Made by a program: the position numbers and the translations under genes. Shown here piece after piece: positions 43,585 through 57,400 of a stretch of DNA of 64,000 nucleotides. Position 1 is the stretch's first letter. Every line of letters begins with the position of its first letter. Below the pieces are notes generated by a model. The model did no database searches, was not told the DNA's origin, and saw nothing but the letters and a program-made list of their open reading frames with translations. This DNA comes from Bremia lactucae (taxonomy: Eukaryota; Oomycota; Peronosporomycetes; Peronosporales; Peronosporaceae), in contig NC_090628.1 in the NCBI RefSeq assembly GCF_004359215.1, positions 460,605-524,604 of the forward strand. Direction: 5' to 3'.

Positions 43585-45470
43585 ATGGATGCGAACACGT
43601 ACTTCGGGGATGATTTCGGCCAGAAAATTGACCTTACGGTCCGCATTCGCGAGATCTTGCGGAACTATCCCGGTACGACGCACCACTTCTTGAAATTGAA
43701 AAGAAAACTCTGTTAAAGCCATGCCGGTTTTGTTGCTGGGCATGATCTTTCGTGCAGAAGGCACATCAATATTTAAAGAAATGGTGCAAAATGCCGACGA
43801 CGCTGGTGCTACAGAGGTCAGCCTTTGTATCGATTATCGCCAGCATGCGGCTACAGGACTCGCGTATGAGAAGCTTGCATCATTCCAAGGTTGACCAAGC
43901 TCTATGTGAACGCTCTTCCCCGTTCAGCTACTGACTTGAATGTTGCTTTCTTGACTATACCTGCACTTTAGGACCATCTTTGCTCATATACAATAATGCC
44001 ACATTCAGTGACGCAGATTTTTTGTCAATACAGGTAGAGAGGAGGAAACTTTTTTAATTGTGACGTTCATTCATTCGATGCTAATTGAAAGTATTGATTC
44101 AACATGCAGCGTATTGGAGACTCGCTAAAAAAAGACAATTCGAACGGATGGAAGACTGGGCGCTTTGGTGTTGGCTTTAACTCTGGTACATCTTACATTG
44201 CTAAAATTTCGGTTTTGTGGGTATCTCTCAATTGTTTTGATACAGTGTACCATATGACCGATCTTCCAGCATTTGTTAGCGGCTCGCAATTGGTTTTCTT
44301 TGACCCTCAGGTATGCAACTTAGTCATTGTAGCAGTAGTTACTACGAGTGATGGACTGACTTACTTATTGCTTTGTATATTGTTATAGGCATGTCATTTG
44401 CCAAATGTCAATCCAAGCAATCCCGGAAAGATGGTCGACTTTATTGCACATCCAAACTTGGTGAGCAATTATTCGAATCAAATGGCCCCATTCCGATGTT
44501 TTGGGTGCAACTTTTCAGGACCGTTCATGGTAAGTGAGGCCTTTTTTTTCGTTGCCATCAACGTCATTTCAAAAAAATAATTGTTTTGCCTACATGCATG
44601 TAATTTTTGGTGAAGGGGACAATTTTTCGTCTTGCGCTTCGAACCGCAGACCAAGCGCAACAAAGCAGATTGTCGAATCGTATTCAAACACCTGCTAAAG
44701 TTGCAGAAATGCTACAAGAATTTGCTGAGACCTTGCAGACTGTGTTGCTATTTTTGCGCAATGTATGCAAAATTACGATATGGGAATGGAAAGCTGATGA
44801 TGACGCTCCTACTGTTCAGCACGAAGCTTGGATCAATAATTTGACGCCAGAAACCGCGGCAAAACGATCCCTTCGACATGCAAGTCTAGGCTCGTCTACA
44901 CCGTTTGCCACCCCGCAATTTCCAATCGATGGTATGCCTTTTCCACAATTTTGTGATGATAGGGTACCGTCGACTCATCTGTAATAACTTGTGTATGCAG
45001 GAATCGTTTGCGATTACCCGTTGGTCCTTCATACACGCTGTTGCGTTACACAATTTATAAAAGTGTATGAGTTTATGGTCATGAATCAACTTGGTGGCGG
45101 AGAGTGTACCAAGATAGCTTGCGAGCCGGCTAATGCGAATCAACGCCTCGTTCCATGGGGTGGTGTTGCTGTGCCAACGAATGGTGATTTTGCAAATGCC
45201 ACAAAATCTGGTTTAGCGTTTTGCTTTCTGCCTCTACCGACGCATACCTATTTGCCTGTACATGTATGTGTCACGCTTATCATTGTCTATCGCTTGTTAT
45301 AGTACTTACAAAGGCATTCTCCTCATTAGGTCAACGGATACTTTGAGCTCTCATCCAATCGTCGAGACATTTGGTTTGGGGAAGGTTTAAGCGGGGAAGG
45401 ACTGCTTCGTGCACAATGGAATATTTCTATACTTTGCGATGTAATTGCGCCATGTTATGCCCGAGCGATC
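43585..45470 (+). other. Sacsin module 1 (ATPase and middle domain)
   Basis: Nine exons carry this module. The N box is MVQNADDAGATEV, the lid TGRFGVGFNS, then FFDPQACHLPN, NQLGGGE, CFLPLP, LPVHVNGYF and SSNRRDIW (the Hsp90-like Arg). All ATPase residues are present. Confidence 0.88.
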
Positions 45471-48400
45471 ATACACCTGGCTGGTGGTCATGTTTTGAGG
45501 CCTGACCAGCACATTCAATTACTACCGCAAGCAATTCCGCCAGCTCCATGGGACTCACTGACTTTTTCTTTTTTTTCGCAGATTCGAGACAAATTGTGTC
45601 TTTATAGTGAAGTTGAAGGAGGGCGGTGGGTTTCTCCTGCAGAAAGCATGGTAATTTGTAGCACGACCTCGAATCGGGAAGAGCTGGAGCAATTGCTGAT
45701 TGAAGATGGCTTTCCTGTGGTCCGAATATTGTCTGAAGACCTCGAGCGTGTATTGGTGAAAACAGAAACGATGTCGTCTTATGTTGGACCCCAAACTCTT
45801 CGCGATTTATATAAAAGCAAGCTATCAAGTCATGCGGGAAACATGAAAGCTACTGTATGTTTGCTTGACTTTATGCTTAGTGATTTGGATCCAAGTCGCT
45901 TGGATTTACTTGTCGATGTCAACTTTCTCCCCATTGCAGATGGAAGCCTTCAAACGTTTAAGAAACCAGTAACTTTCGACTCCGGAGACCTGGAATACTT
46001 GTGCTCTATGGGGTTTGTGCGGCAGCATGCAGCTCACGCGCTAGTGATCGCGGGGCCCGATGGAGTGGAAATAGCGCTTAATTGGTTGCTTCAAAATACG
46101 GATGCATCAATCGCACTCAAAGAAGGGGGAAATAGCAGATTTTTTATCCCGAGCCATGAAGAATCGATCCTGTTGGCGAAAGCACGTAGCCATTTAGTTA
46201 ACATTGAAGCTATAAGTATAACTGGATTAAATCTTCTTACTTCAAACAAGGCGCAAACGCATCTTAATGTACAGAAGCTGGATTTCCAGGATTTTGTCGA
46301 TTTGCTGGCAGTGGTGTTGCCTGCTGCGTGGTTTGGAAAGCCGACAGTTCCATGGAGTGGAAGGCATGACAGTGACGAGCCAAGCGAGGAATGGTTTCGG
46401 GAGCTTTGGAAGTACATTGGCCCAAGCAAGCAACTTTTATTGCTGAAAGATAAATGGCCCATTGTACCAACAGCATCAAACTCACTGGCTCAATTGAGTT
46501 TGTCAGCAGGTGTGGTCAGCGCTGAGCTTATTCCAGACGGTTGCATTCAGTGTCTGAAAAAATTACAAGTGCGCCTGCTATTACCAAAACTCTTCGCATC
46601 ATTTCAGCCAAACTCGGAGGTATGGCAATTCATTCACCAACCAACTCCCGTCGGCGTGCTTTCTTGCATTGGTGTTGCCTTAGGCACACGCGGCATGACA
46701 ATGTCTACCGAGGTAAGGTTGTTATTCAAAGACGCCGATAGGCACGACCGCGAGCAATTGCTTTCGTTTTTGATGTCTGGAGATATTAAAGAAATTGGAG
46801 CTGCTGAAAAGCGAATCTGTCATAAGCTGCCAATATTCTCAGGGTTCTGTGCAATTGAGCAAACTAAACAAGATTGTGATATTAATTGGATGGCGTATGA
46901 AGCTGACAGCGAATATTCTCCCGTATTTCTGTCGCTTGAAGAGTTGATGGAGCGACACCTGGAACCTTTGATGTGCATGGGCATTGCTTCAACATTCCTC
47001 GACTCGAATTTTATTTATGTGAAAGAAGGCGACGAGGCTCACGCTGATTTCTTGTCATATTTGGGTGTACGACAAATCTCAAAGGTCGACTTTTTCTCCA
47101 AGTATCTGGTCCCGCGTTTCGATCAGATAAAGCCTAAAGCCCGCGTTAAATTTGTTTACCAATTGCTAGTAGAATTACATGTTTTACTAGCACAGGATGA
47201 CGCTGACATGCTATTAAGCATCCTCGAGACTGCTGCAATTTTCCCAACAATGTCAGGAGACTTGAAAAGTATTGGTGACCTGTATGACCCAGAGATTAAT
47301 GAATTTATAGATATAATGGACGAAACCTTTTTTCCAGCCCTTGAGCTTCAGGACCCTATGCCACTGTCTGCGCTACGGTCATTAGGACTGCAACGTACCT
47401 TATCCCGACGGTCTATTTTATCGTTGGCGGTATCCTTGGAAAGAGACCAAATGAGGATTACAAACGGTAGCGCAGAGCCAAATAGTCTTGATGAGATTAG
47501 CATGAAGTTGCGGTGCCGTTCTCTAAAGTTTTTTCAGTATGTGGATTCACGCATGGATCAACTTGTAACTCCAATACCAATTGATCGACTGGCGCATACT
47601 CTTGTAAAAAAAAGCAAAAAAAGGGAAGGCATTCGTTTTTTGCGTAGCTTTTTGAGCGAAGACCGTTTACGCAACGATGACGCGATCCGAAATAACGTGG
47701 TGCCAACCACAGAAGAGCTAGAAAAGCAAGCTTTTGAGAAAGCTGAAATTGCAGATTTTAAAGCCAAGTTAGCGATCATTGAGTGGATTCCAGTGAGCGA
47801 GGAACAACCCCATTTTGCCGCACCGTGGTACAAACAAGGGGAGCGAGTTATCGTAGCGTCACCACAACAATCCCGCCCAGCAAAACAATTGTGGCTTTGT
47901 TCCTCTCAATTTCACGTCATCAAATGCACGGTGCAATCAAAAGTACTGCGAAATATTCTTGGTTGGGATAAGTCTCCAACAGCCACGACAATTGCTATTC
48001 AGCTTAAAAAAATCTCGGAACTGTATGATGCTCACCAAGTGCAAGATGGTAACGATTCGAATGCTATTAATGATAGAGATATCCACGTGATTTGGCCCGC
48101 GGTGTACAACATATACCAGATGTTGTCGGTCTTTTTTGAGACTGAACTGGGTGAACGCCGAAGCCAAGTATCCTCGATTTTGTCGGACAATGGCAAATAT
48201 GTATGGGTGGGCGACCGTTTTGTGTCGGCGACTCACGTGGCTTCAATAGCTGTTGTAAATGCGGAACCGCTTTTGTATACGATTCCTAATGAGCTTCTTC
48301 ATTTTCGACCCTTTCTACGAGCAATTGGTGTACGAGAAAGGTTTGCACTGGCAGACTACGTGTATGTTCTTGGAGCAATGTACAAGGACTGCCGTGGATC

Positions 48401-51400
48401 GAGTACCCTAAAAAAAGAAGAGCAGAGTAACTTTTCTCCTCTCTCGAGCGATAGACTGACGACAATTATTGGATTAATCCAACTAATAAGTGATACGCTA
48501 CAACACCATTCCGATTATGAATTGTTCGCTCCCGACCGAAATGGAGTACTTGACTTCGCGGCAAGCCTGACATATGATGACGCTCCTTGGCTGGATAAAC
48601 GGGATTACGAGACGTCTTCAGGAACCATCCGATTTATTCACCCCAAAATCTCAAATGATGTAGCAGCAAAAATCGGATCCCGTTCCTTACGCCACCAGTT
48701 GCTAAGTGAAAACGGTCACAATGAATTAGCTTTCGGAGGTGTAGAGGCATTCGGTCAGACAGAAGCGATAACGAAGCGAATCGCGCACATTTTGGAGCAG
48801 TATCCGGATGGACCTAATATTATCAATGAGCTAATTCAAAATGCTGATGACGCAGGAGCTACTCGTGTCTCGATTTTATACAATAGTTGCATGTACGGGA
48901 CTTCTTCGCTGCTAAGTCCAGCTATGGCGAAATGGCAGGGGCCAGCACTATACTGCGTACGAATGTCTATTGTCGTAAATGCGGCACAGGTTTTCGTTCT
49001 GACTATCGTGTATCTCTTTCGCAGTACAATGACGCTGAATTCAGCGATGGAGACTTTATTAGTCTTGCAAGCATAGGCCAAGCCAGCAAATTGCAACGAG
49101 CAGCTACAACGGGGCGATTTGGACTTGGATTTAACTCTGTGTACCATTTTACTGACTTACCTTCAATTGTTTCAGCAAAATCAATTAGTAAGAGTTTTTC
49201 CTTTTATGTTGCTAAGCTATGAGTAGTATGTAACAAACATATCTTGCGCAGTAATGTTTGATCCTCACGCCACCCACTTGCCCGGCATATCAGCTGCAAA
49301 CCCAGGAATTAAGATTCGTTTTGTCGATGCAAGCATTGTCCACCAGTTTCCGGACCAATTTGCACCATTTAAGGATGTGTTTGGCTGCGATTTGACAAGC
49401 CATTATAGGGGTACCTTATTTCGATTTCCGCTTCGTAACAGCTCTCTCGCAGAAAGCAGTCAAATCAAGCGTCGAGGCTACTCGCATCGTGCAATTGTGA
49501 GGTTGTTTAAGGGCTTTCAGGAATCAATTATTGAGACAATGTTGTTTCTTCGAAACGTTCGCAAAGTAGACGTGTATTTACAGCCAGAGATTGACTCACC
49601 TCCCATATATTTGTATGGAGCAGAAGTGCCTGAGGAAGATCGTGGCGAAACTTGGCGAACGATTGATCGATTTATGTGCAATGATGAGTCACCAAGAAAT
49701 TCTTCAATGACCCATCTATCCTCAAAGCGAGAATTCTATGCGCGCTTGCGGTCTACTCCAACAGAAAGCCTTCCATCTGTGACCCAGGTACTTAATATAC
49801 GATGTCGACAGCAAAAAAACCTTCAAGAATTATTTCTCCGCTTTGGTAAGGTAGCCTCTCAAGAAGGAACAGAGGCTAACATGATCGAAACGAAGGCTGC
49901 CACTGAAGACCACTTGGAGGAGACAATCGAAAAGTACTTAGTATGCAACCAAATTGGCGGTGGAAAAGCGCGCGATATGGCTTGTGCCGCGGAAAATGAG
50001 TCTTTAAAACTTATTCCTTGGGTGGGGATTGCCAGTCGAATTGACGGAGGGCTAACAGAAGGACGAGCTTTTTGCTTTCTACCCCTCCCTGTCCGCGTCG
50101 GCTTACCAGTCCACGTGAATGGCTACTTTGAATTGTCCTCAAATCGTCGCGATATCTGGATTGGCGATGATATGAGTGGTGATGGAAAATTGCGTTCAGA
50201 ATGGAACGCTAATTTACTGGTAGACGCCGTCGCGCCTGCTTATTTAAACTTCCTCTTAAAACTAAAGGCGATGAACCAGATAAAAACTGCTCAATATCTG
50301 TCGTACTTTCCAGTAAATCTGCCTTCCAGCCCTTGGAACAGCATTGTTCTCGAACTTTTTCGCATTATGAAGAGCCAACCAATGTTTCTTGCGTCCGCGA
50401 GCCAGCACATGAAAAATGAAATTCTGGAGGGCCTCATTAAATTTGTCAAGCCGAGCTCTTGTGTATTAATCGACGACGATCTGAGTGACTGGAAAATACT
50501 CGAGGATGCCTTAGGTACAGTGTCTTTGACGACAGTGCATGTACCTGTGGCACTGCGTAAAATGTTGCTCCAGCTCGATGGTGTATATGGAGCAATGACT
50601 CCTGCATTTTTTCGGCAGCTAACGCGACAAGGAGATTTCTTACCTGTTTTGGAACGCGGATGTCTCAAGCGAGTCATTCGATTTTGCTTGTCGGATTGCC
50701 AAGGCTCATCAAGCCTTTTTGTGTCTCAAGCTCTCGACAATTTGCCGATACTGCCCTTAAAAAGTGGAATTTTTGAAAAACTTTCTATTCACGATAAGAG
50801 TGTGCAAAGCAACGAATCTAGTTTATATGCAAAACAGGAATCGACCTACTACTTTGGCAATGCCATTGAGGAACAACTCTTGGGTGATTTTCACCATCGA
50901 GTGTTGTTCGGGGAGTTTAAGGAGTTGTTTGACGTGATCCCGGCTGTGTACGACTGCTCAAATCTTAGCGTGCTGAACCTCGATACTATCTTGAAAAACT
51001 TTCTACCGCACATGCTGGGTCGCTGTTGGAGTAAAATAAAGACTAATATATACGCGCTTGCGTCGCCATCGGAAATGGAGGGCGACAAAAGAGAATGGGT
51101 GCGATTGCTGTGGACGTACGTAGACTCCCAGATACATACGATTGACCAAGCACTTGAAGCTTTCGTGAAATGGCCATTGGTTCCTATTCTATGCGGTGAT
51201 GGAAATCGATGGGTTTGTCTATCTGCAAACGTCAGCCTTGTGATTCCTCAGAAAGACAAATCGCCAGATCAGTTTTGTGATTTAAGAAGCGTGCTGGGAA
51301 AACTTGGTGTGTACGTTGTGAATACCTCTTACATTAGTGGTGACAAGTGCTTGCAATGGCTGCTGGCACGTAAATACGCTCATATGCTTACGTCAAACGG

Positions 51401-54400
51401 AATACTGGAAGCCTTGAACCGCTATCAATATCCATTAGACGGCAAAACTATTGATGTAATTTTTGCTAAAACGACAGAGAATGAGCGGCAGATTTTGTGC
51501 AATTTCTTTGCTCAAAATGCGTTTGACTCCTTGTCAAATGATCTCGTGCCAATTCTTTTTGAGCTTCCGATATTTGCTGTGTACACGAAGCATACTAGTG
51601 GCCACAGTGATGACAAATTTGAGTTTTCTAATTTGCGGCGAGGAGGTTATTTGCCTGATCCTCATTTTGATACCAGACTTCTCGATAACTCATTTTTTCG
51701 TGCGGAAACGGAGGGAATACGAAGGTTTTTGCGTGATTGCGGTGTCGACGAATGGTCCTCCACAACTATTTTGCTAGATCACGTTTTTCCACAGCTGCAG
51801 CTATTTGAAAATATAAAGGAGGATTTGGTCGATTCTGTAATCGTGAGTGCATTGGAGACTCTTGCCTACCACCAGCGAAACGATTCACGTTTTTATGACG
51901 TTGTGACTACACAAGCAATCGTTCCCTCCAGGCAGCGAATCTTTCGAAAAGTTCACCAGCTTCATGATCCTAGTGTAAGCGAGCTAAGTGACCTCGTCGG
52001 AGATAACAGCCTTCCAGCTTTAGCATTTTCAACCCCATCGGTAATTCAAATTCTGCGATCGCTGGGCCTGCGTAGCTCCTTATCGTGTCATGCAGTGCTG
52101 GATAGCGCGCGCTCCATTGAGGCTATGTACGGCGAAGGTGGTGGAGAGGTTGCAGACCAGGCGTACGCTAAAGCTCGCAGCTTGCTAACAATTGTAAACA
52201 ATCACTTTGATAAGATGATGGCCGAATTGAATGCGAATGACGCCGTTGCAGGCCAGGAATCACATGACACGGATCGCATACATGACATAGTAGCGGATCT
52301 TGGAAAAATTAAGTGGTTGCCTATTCATGAAAAGACACTAGATCCCGCAATGCCATGGAAATGGCCTAGCGAGAGTGGTGACCACCACCATCGACTTTCG
52401 AATGCAGTAAATGTGCGTTCACAAAAAAACGCGGTGCGTACGCTTAATGTTGCCAAAGAAATGATTGTTGTATTCATTTGACTTTTAATGCGCTCTTTAT
52501 TAATATCAGTGGCTCTGCTCTTCGTCAATGGATATATTGAATGGCGAGCTCACTTCCGAAGTGCTTATTTATGCATTTGGGTGGAATAATCAAATTGAAA
52601 GCTTTGTAATAGCCAAGCAGCTTGAAGCGTTTGGCTTGCGTTGGGAAAAGTACGAGACCGATAGATTACTGCCCTCGTTTAGTTTGCCCTGTTGGCGATT
52701 TCCTTTGTCAGAAGTTCAGCTAATGTATGAAATACTGGAAAAATGTCGACAATTGGACGAAGAGAGTTGGAAGGCGTCTTTTGCGTATCGCAGATTGGCA
52801 AATGCGCGATGGATCTGGACAGGGAAACAGTTTGTACATTCGTATCAAATTGCTGTGGAGGCTAATGCGTCATTAGAGCCTCTAGTGTATTGCTGTCCGA
52901 GCGAGCATATTATCCCACGATCGCTTCTCGCTTCTTTTGACCTTAAGCTCACCTTCTTAACAGTCGATTACTTGGAAGCGATACTAAGACTACCAAGAAA
53001 TGTAATTTTGAGTGAAAAGCAAGTGGCAGCGTGCCTAAAAATCTACCAAATCTTTGCTGACGACATATCATCATTGGAATCTGCGCTAGAATCGTTCGCA
53101 ACGCAAGAATTGGTATTGTTAGATCAGTTTAACCACCTCGTTCCTTCTGTGCAATTGACTTTTGATGACATGGAATGGAATGAATCACGAGAAGCACGGC
53201 AGGGAGCAACATTTGTTTGTAACAAAGTCCCTAAAACTGTAGCTGGATTGCTGGGTGCAGCGTCATTGCATTCGAAACTAGCACAGACGTCAATGACCAG
53301 TGAGCGTGTAGTGTGTCCATCTATCAGAGCCCTGCAGACTATATTGCCGCCTCATTCTGAATGGTTTCACGTACTCCTTCAAGAAACAATCTTTGCAGCT
53401 GAGCATTTTGGAGGAACGCAAGTGGACTTCTTCCTGGATTATCGCCACCACCCGTCTCAACGTGTAATTCAGCCATCTTTGCAACCTCTTCAGTACGAAG
53501 CACTGTGCATTCATATTCACGACGTAGTACTTAGCGCGAACGATGTCAATAAGTTGTATCAGGACGAGTCTTCTCGAACGGGCCTACTGTGTGGCTTTGT
53601 CGTGTCAGATTGTATGCAAATTTTAAGTGGCGAGGGATTTTATGTCCTGGATCCGACTGGTGCTTATCTGTCATCATCAACTGGAACAACAGCAGCCAAT
53701 ACATCGGCTTTGACAAGTTTCGGCCTGCGATATAATGTACATAGCCATAATTTTGCTCGATATCCAGACCAGCTTTTACCATTTACAACACTTCCTTCTT
53801 GCCCAAGCAATGTACCCTCAGGATTGCAAAGCACGTTGATTCGATTTCCATGGCGGAAATCCGGGTCAGCTTTGTCCTCCTACGTACTAAACACGACAAA
53901 AGCTGACAAATTCATTGCGATTGTAAAGTCGCAACTGTACCAGACGCTAATATTTACGGAGACTGTTCACCGGATTTCGTTGTGGGGTGTCGGCAAGGAA
54001 TCTGAATTTGCACTCCACTGTCATGGCGAGGCATCCCTCGATGCACCCGATCAGACACTTTGTAAACGCCGCATGACACGCCAAAATCAAGAGTGGAAAA
54101 AACGGTTTTCGTTGCACAGTTTTTTCAAAAGTCCTGTGATTCCTGAAAACCAAATGGAGTTTGTGATTAACCTTGAATTAGAAAATAAACAGTATCGCGA
54201 CGTTTGGCTATTCGCAGATAATATCGGATTGGGCAGGAGTCGTGAGTTAGCATGCTCTCCTGTTCATGAGATGCTACGCTCGACTCCTTACGTAAGTGTA
54301 GCTTGCCATATTTGGCGCAATGATAGCCCAGCTCCTAGACTTCGCGGCCATGTATACAATGTTGTGTGCACGCAACAATTTGTTGGGCTACCAGTGCACA

Positions 54401-57400
54401 TTAATGGTTGTTTTAAGACGACAACGAACGATAAACAGCTTGTGCTTATTGCGTCATTAAACGAAAGTGGCCAAGATAACAACAATGCCATGACAAATGG
54501 AAATGAGATACAAATTGCAGCTGGATGGAATCGAATTCTTTTGGAAGATAGTGTATCGGACGCATACGCAAAGCTTCTTATGGTCGCAAAGCGGTGCTAC
54601 AAAGGGTTATACCCAAAGGCACTTTACAATATCTGGCCGACATTACAAAAGGTGCGCATTACCTTGTTAGAGAGCTGTCATCAATAAATAACGCTTTGTG
54701 TGTAGCGTAAAACAGATCTTGGTGCAATTGTACAGGCTTTTGTCTACCATTCTGTTGCCAAACGGGACTTGTTCCTTTGCACTGACGGCATCTTCCGTCC
54801 TTTAAGCAACAGCTACCAACTCGATTTCAGCTGTATTAATATACAGGTAGGCTTCTTAAGCTGCGTTCAAGTGTCTGTAACTTAAATTAACTCTTCTAAT
54901 GTGCGCATTTTAGGTGTCTTCGTTTGCTCAACTTCACTTTCCGGCGTTAGACATACCGGCAATAATTTTGCAAGATTGCGCGAGGTTTCTGCCATCGCAC
55001 TTAAATGCTGTAACTCCAAAGCTTATGCGTCACTTCTTAAGAAGTTTTGGCAGATCCGACATTCTTTTAAGTGTCTGCTTACCTCTGCTTGAGTATTGCC
55101 TAAGCGACCTGCCATTTCCTTTACCGAGTGAAACGGATTTGATCTGGGCCGAGTTTCATGGACTTCCACTCCTGCCTCTAGAAGACGGAAGCATTGGCGT
55201 CCTTCAAGCCAATCAACGCCGCATGAGTTATATCATCGGATCGTACGATCAAATTGAATTGCTTGAACCAGTAAAAAATCTGTTTGTGTCATTGTTAACA
55301 CTGCGTAGACTTCACAAGTACTTTTCAGAGACCCGATTCATTTCGATTTTCGGATTAACTTCCTTTTCGATAAAAATTCTAGCGGATAACATTGAGCGAG
55401 TTCTGCCATCGTCGTGGAAATATCAAGAGACTGTTGAGTGGGATCCAAACTCGCCCGTTGGAATTGACCAGTTGTGGCTTTACCGCTTCTGGCAGGTTGT
55501 ACATTATGAACGTCGATCTTTAGATTATTTTTCGAGCTGGCCATTAATTCCTTTGAAAGGTTCGCGACTACTTTCTTGTTCTAAGATGGGTATGGCTGTG
55601 TGTGTTTGGGACGACTCAGCAGATAGTGAGATCACTTCACTAGTCGCTCAAGCTTTTCAAGCTTCTGCAACAGAACAAGAATCTAAAATGGCTGGCATGG
55701 AGGACGAATGCAAGCGCTGGACGGAACTTAGTGCCAAAGTTATAGAAAATGAAGAAATTGCTGATGAAAGCTATCTAGATGAAGAAGAATTTGGTGAAAT
55801 AGAGGTTGATGAAGAGACTGATTGCAATGAAGAGGCTTTAAATGAAGCAAAAGTGAATCGATCGGCTAGTATGATTAATCCATCTGGTGGCGCTACGAGC
55901 ATTCAAATGGACGATACTGCATCGTTACCGGCTCAAGTTCGTGATGAGGCGGAAGAACGAGCTGTAGATGCTAATGATGCGTTTCCTATATCTATCAGCT
56001 TTTCGTCCTTGACATCGGAAAGTTTTATCAATTTTGAAGACTCTCAAAGTTTGGCTCAAGAAAGCAATACCAATTCTGAAGAAGTCGATGACAATCCGGA
56101 AAGAGGTAGCAGTAGCGAGGATTCAACAGTCTCGACACGTCATCTTGATATAGATGCGCATGAATTTTGTAGTCGTGATATGCTTCATAGTGTTCTCTTC
56201 GAATTGAACGTAACGATGCTGGAGCTTGCGTATTTTAAAGGTCAGGAGCAAGCTATCGTGCCGCATTCTCCTGATGTAGCTTTAATCGTGCTTGAAGGAA
56301 TTTTTGCTGTAAGCTTGGAAGAGACTTGCTGGGCAGATTTAAGTGAGACGCGTGCCGATTTTATTGCCGAGTTTTTTGCTCATCATGGGGAAACACATGG
56401 AGGTTTCACCCGTGTGCAGCTGGAAAAATTGAAAGTGCTGCCAATTTATGTGAATATTCGCAACGTACCTTGCGCAATTGAAGGCTCAGAGAATTTCTTT
56501 TTGATTCCACCTAATTTTAATGTGACAGACATCCCACTGCCTTTGGATGCACAGCACTGTTTTCTTAAGAGTAACCCACGTCTTGATACTTTTTACAAAG
56601 AGCTGGGGGTCGAAGAAATGAGTGACAGCAAACTACTGATCTACATTCTACCAATGTTTTGTAACTTGCAAGAAGAACAACGCAACCAGGTGCTGGATAT
56701 ACTTTTGCTTAAATGGCAATCGCTACGTGACAGTGCCGAATTAAAAGCTGTTCTTAAAGAAACGGCTCTATTTCGCAACGATGATAGCAACGACTCGCGT
56801 TACCGCATTGCGAGTTCCTACCACGACCCTCAAAATAATGTGCTCGCGACAATTTTTGCGGGCATTCGTGGAAAATTTCCTGCTCAACGGTATCAAACGC
56901 CTGAATGGCTGAATTTAATGAGTGAAATCGGTTTGCAAACCGAAGTTACTGTCGATATTTATGTCGAGTGTGCACAGCGCATCGATGGGCAGTGTTCGGG
57001 TAAGCAAGCTCTTTCGATTGATGACGAACATCTCCTTACAACGTTGCACCAGTTTTTCGTTCAAAATGTGGACAAATTTGATCGATCGCGATCATTTTTC
57101 GAGCGGATTATTTCCCTATCATTTGTACCGGCGGTCGTTTATGACAAAGTATCAAACTCATCATTGGATGATGTCGTTGACGTGTCGCTGGATCAAAGCT
57201 ATTTTACGTCGCGTTTAGTTGTTCGTAGGTATTTAGATTGCGCAATTCCTGATGATGAAGCTTTAGTGTTCTCGACGACACCAATAATGTCGACCGTTGC
57301 ATTACCACCGCGCGTCTTATTCAGTCGTCTTGGAATAAAGTCTCCTCCTCCTAAGGATCAAGTTGTAAATCATCTCTTTACCATTACACGAGGTGACCGT

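Noticed and set aside
44932..45080. Apparent frameshift and stop in sacsin module 1 (stop at 44982, later TAA in another frame).
   Set aside because: An intron at 44932-45000 (donor GTATGC, acceptor TATGCAG, phase 1) puts the downstream MNQLGGG segment in frame. A 37-bp intron at 44964 would not keep frame.
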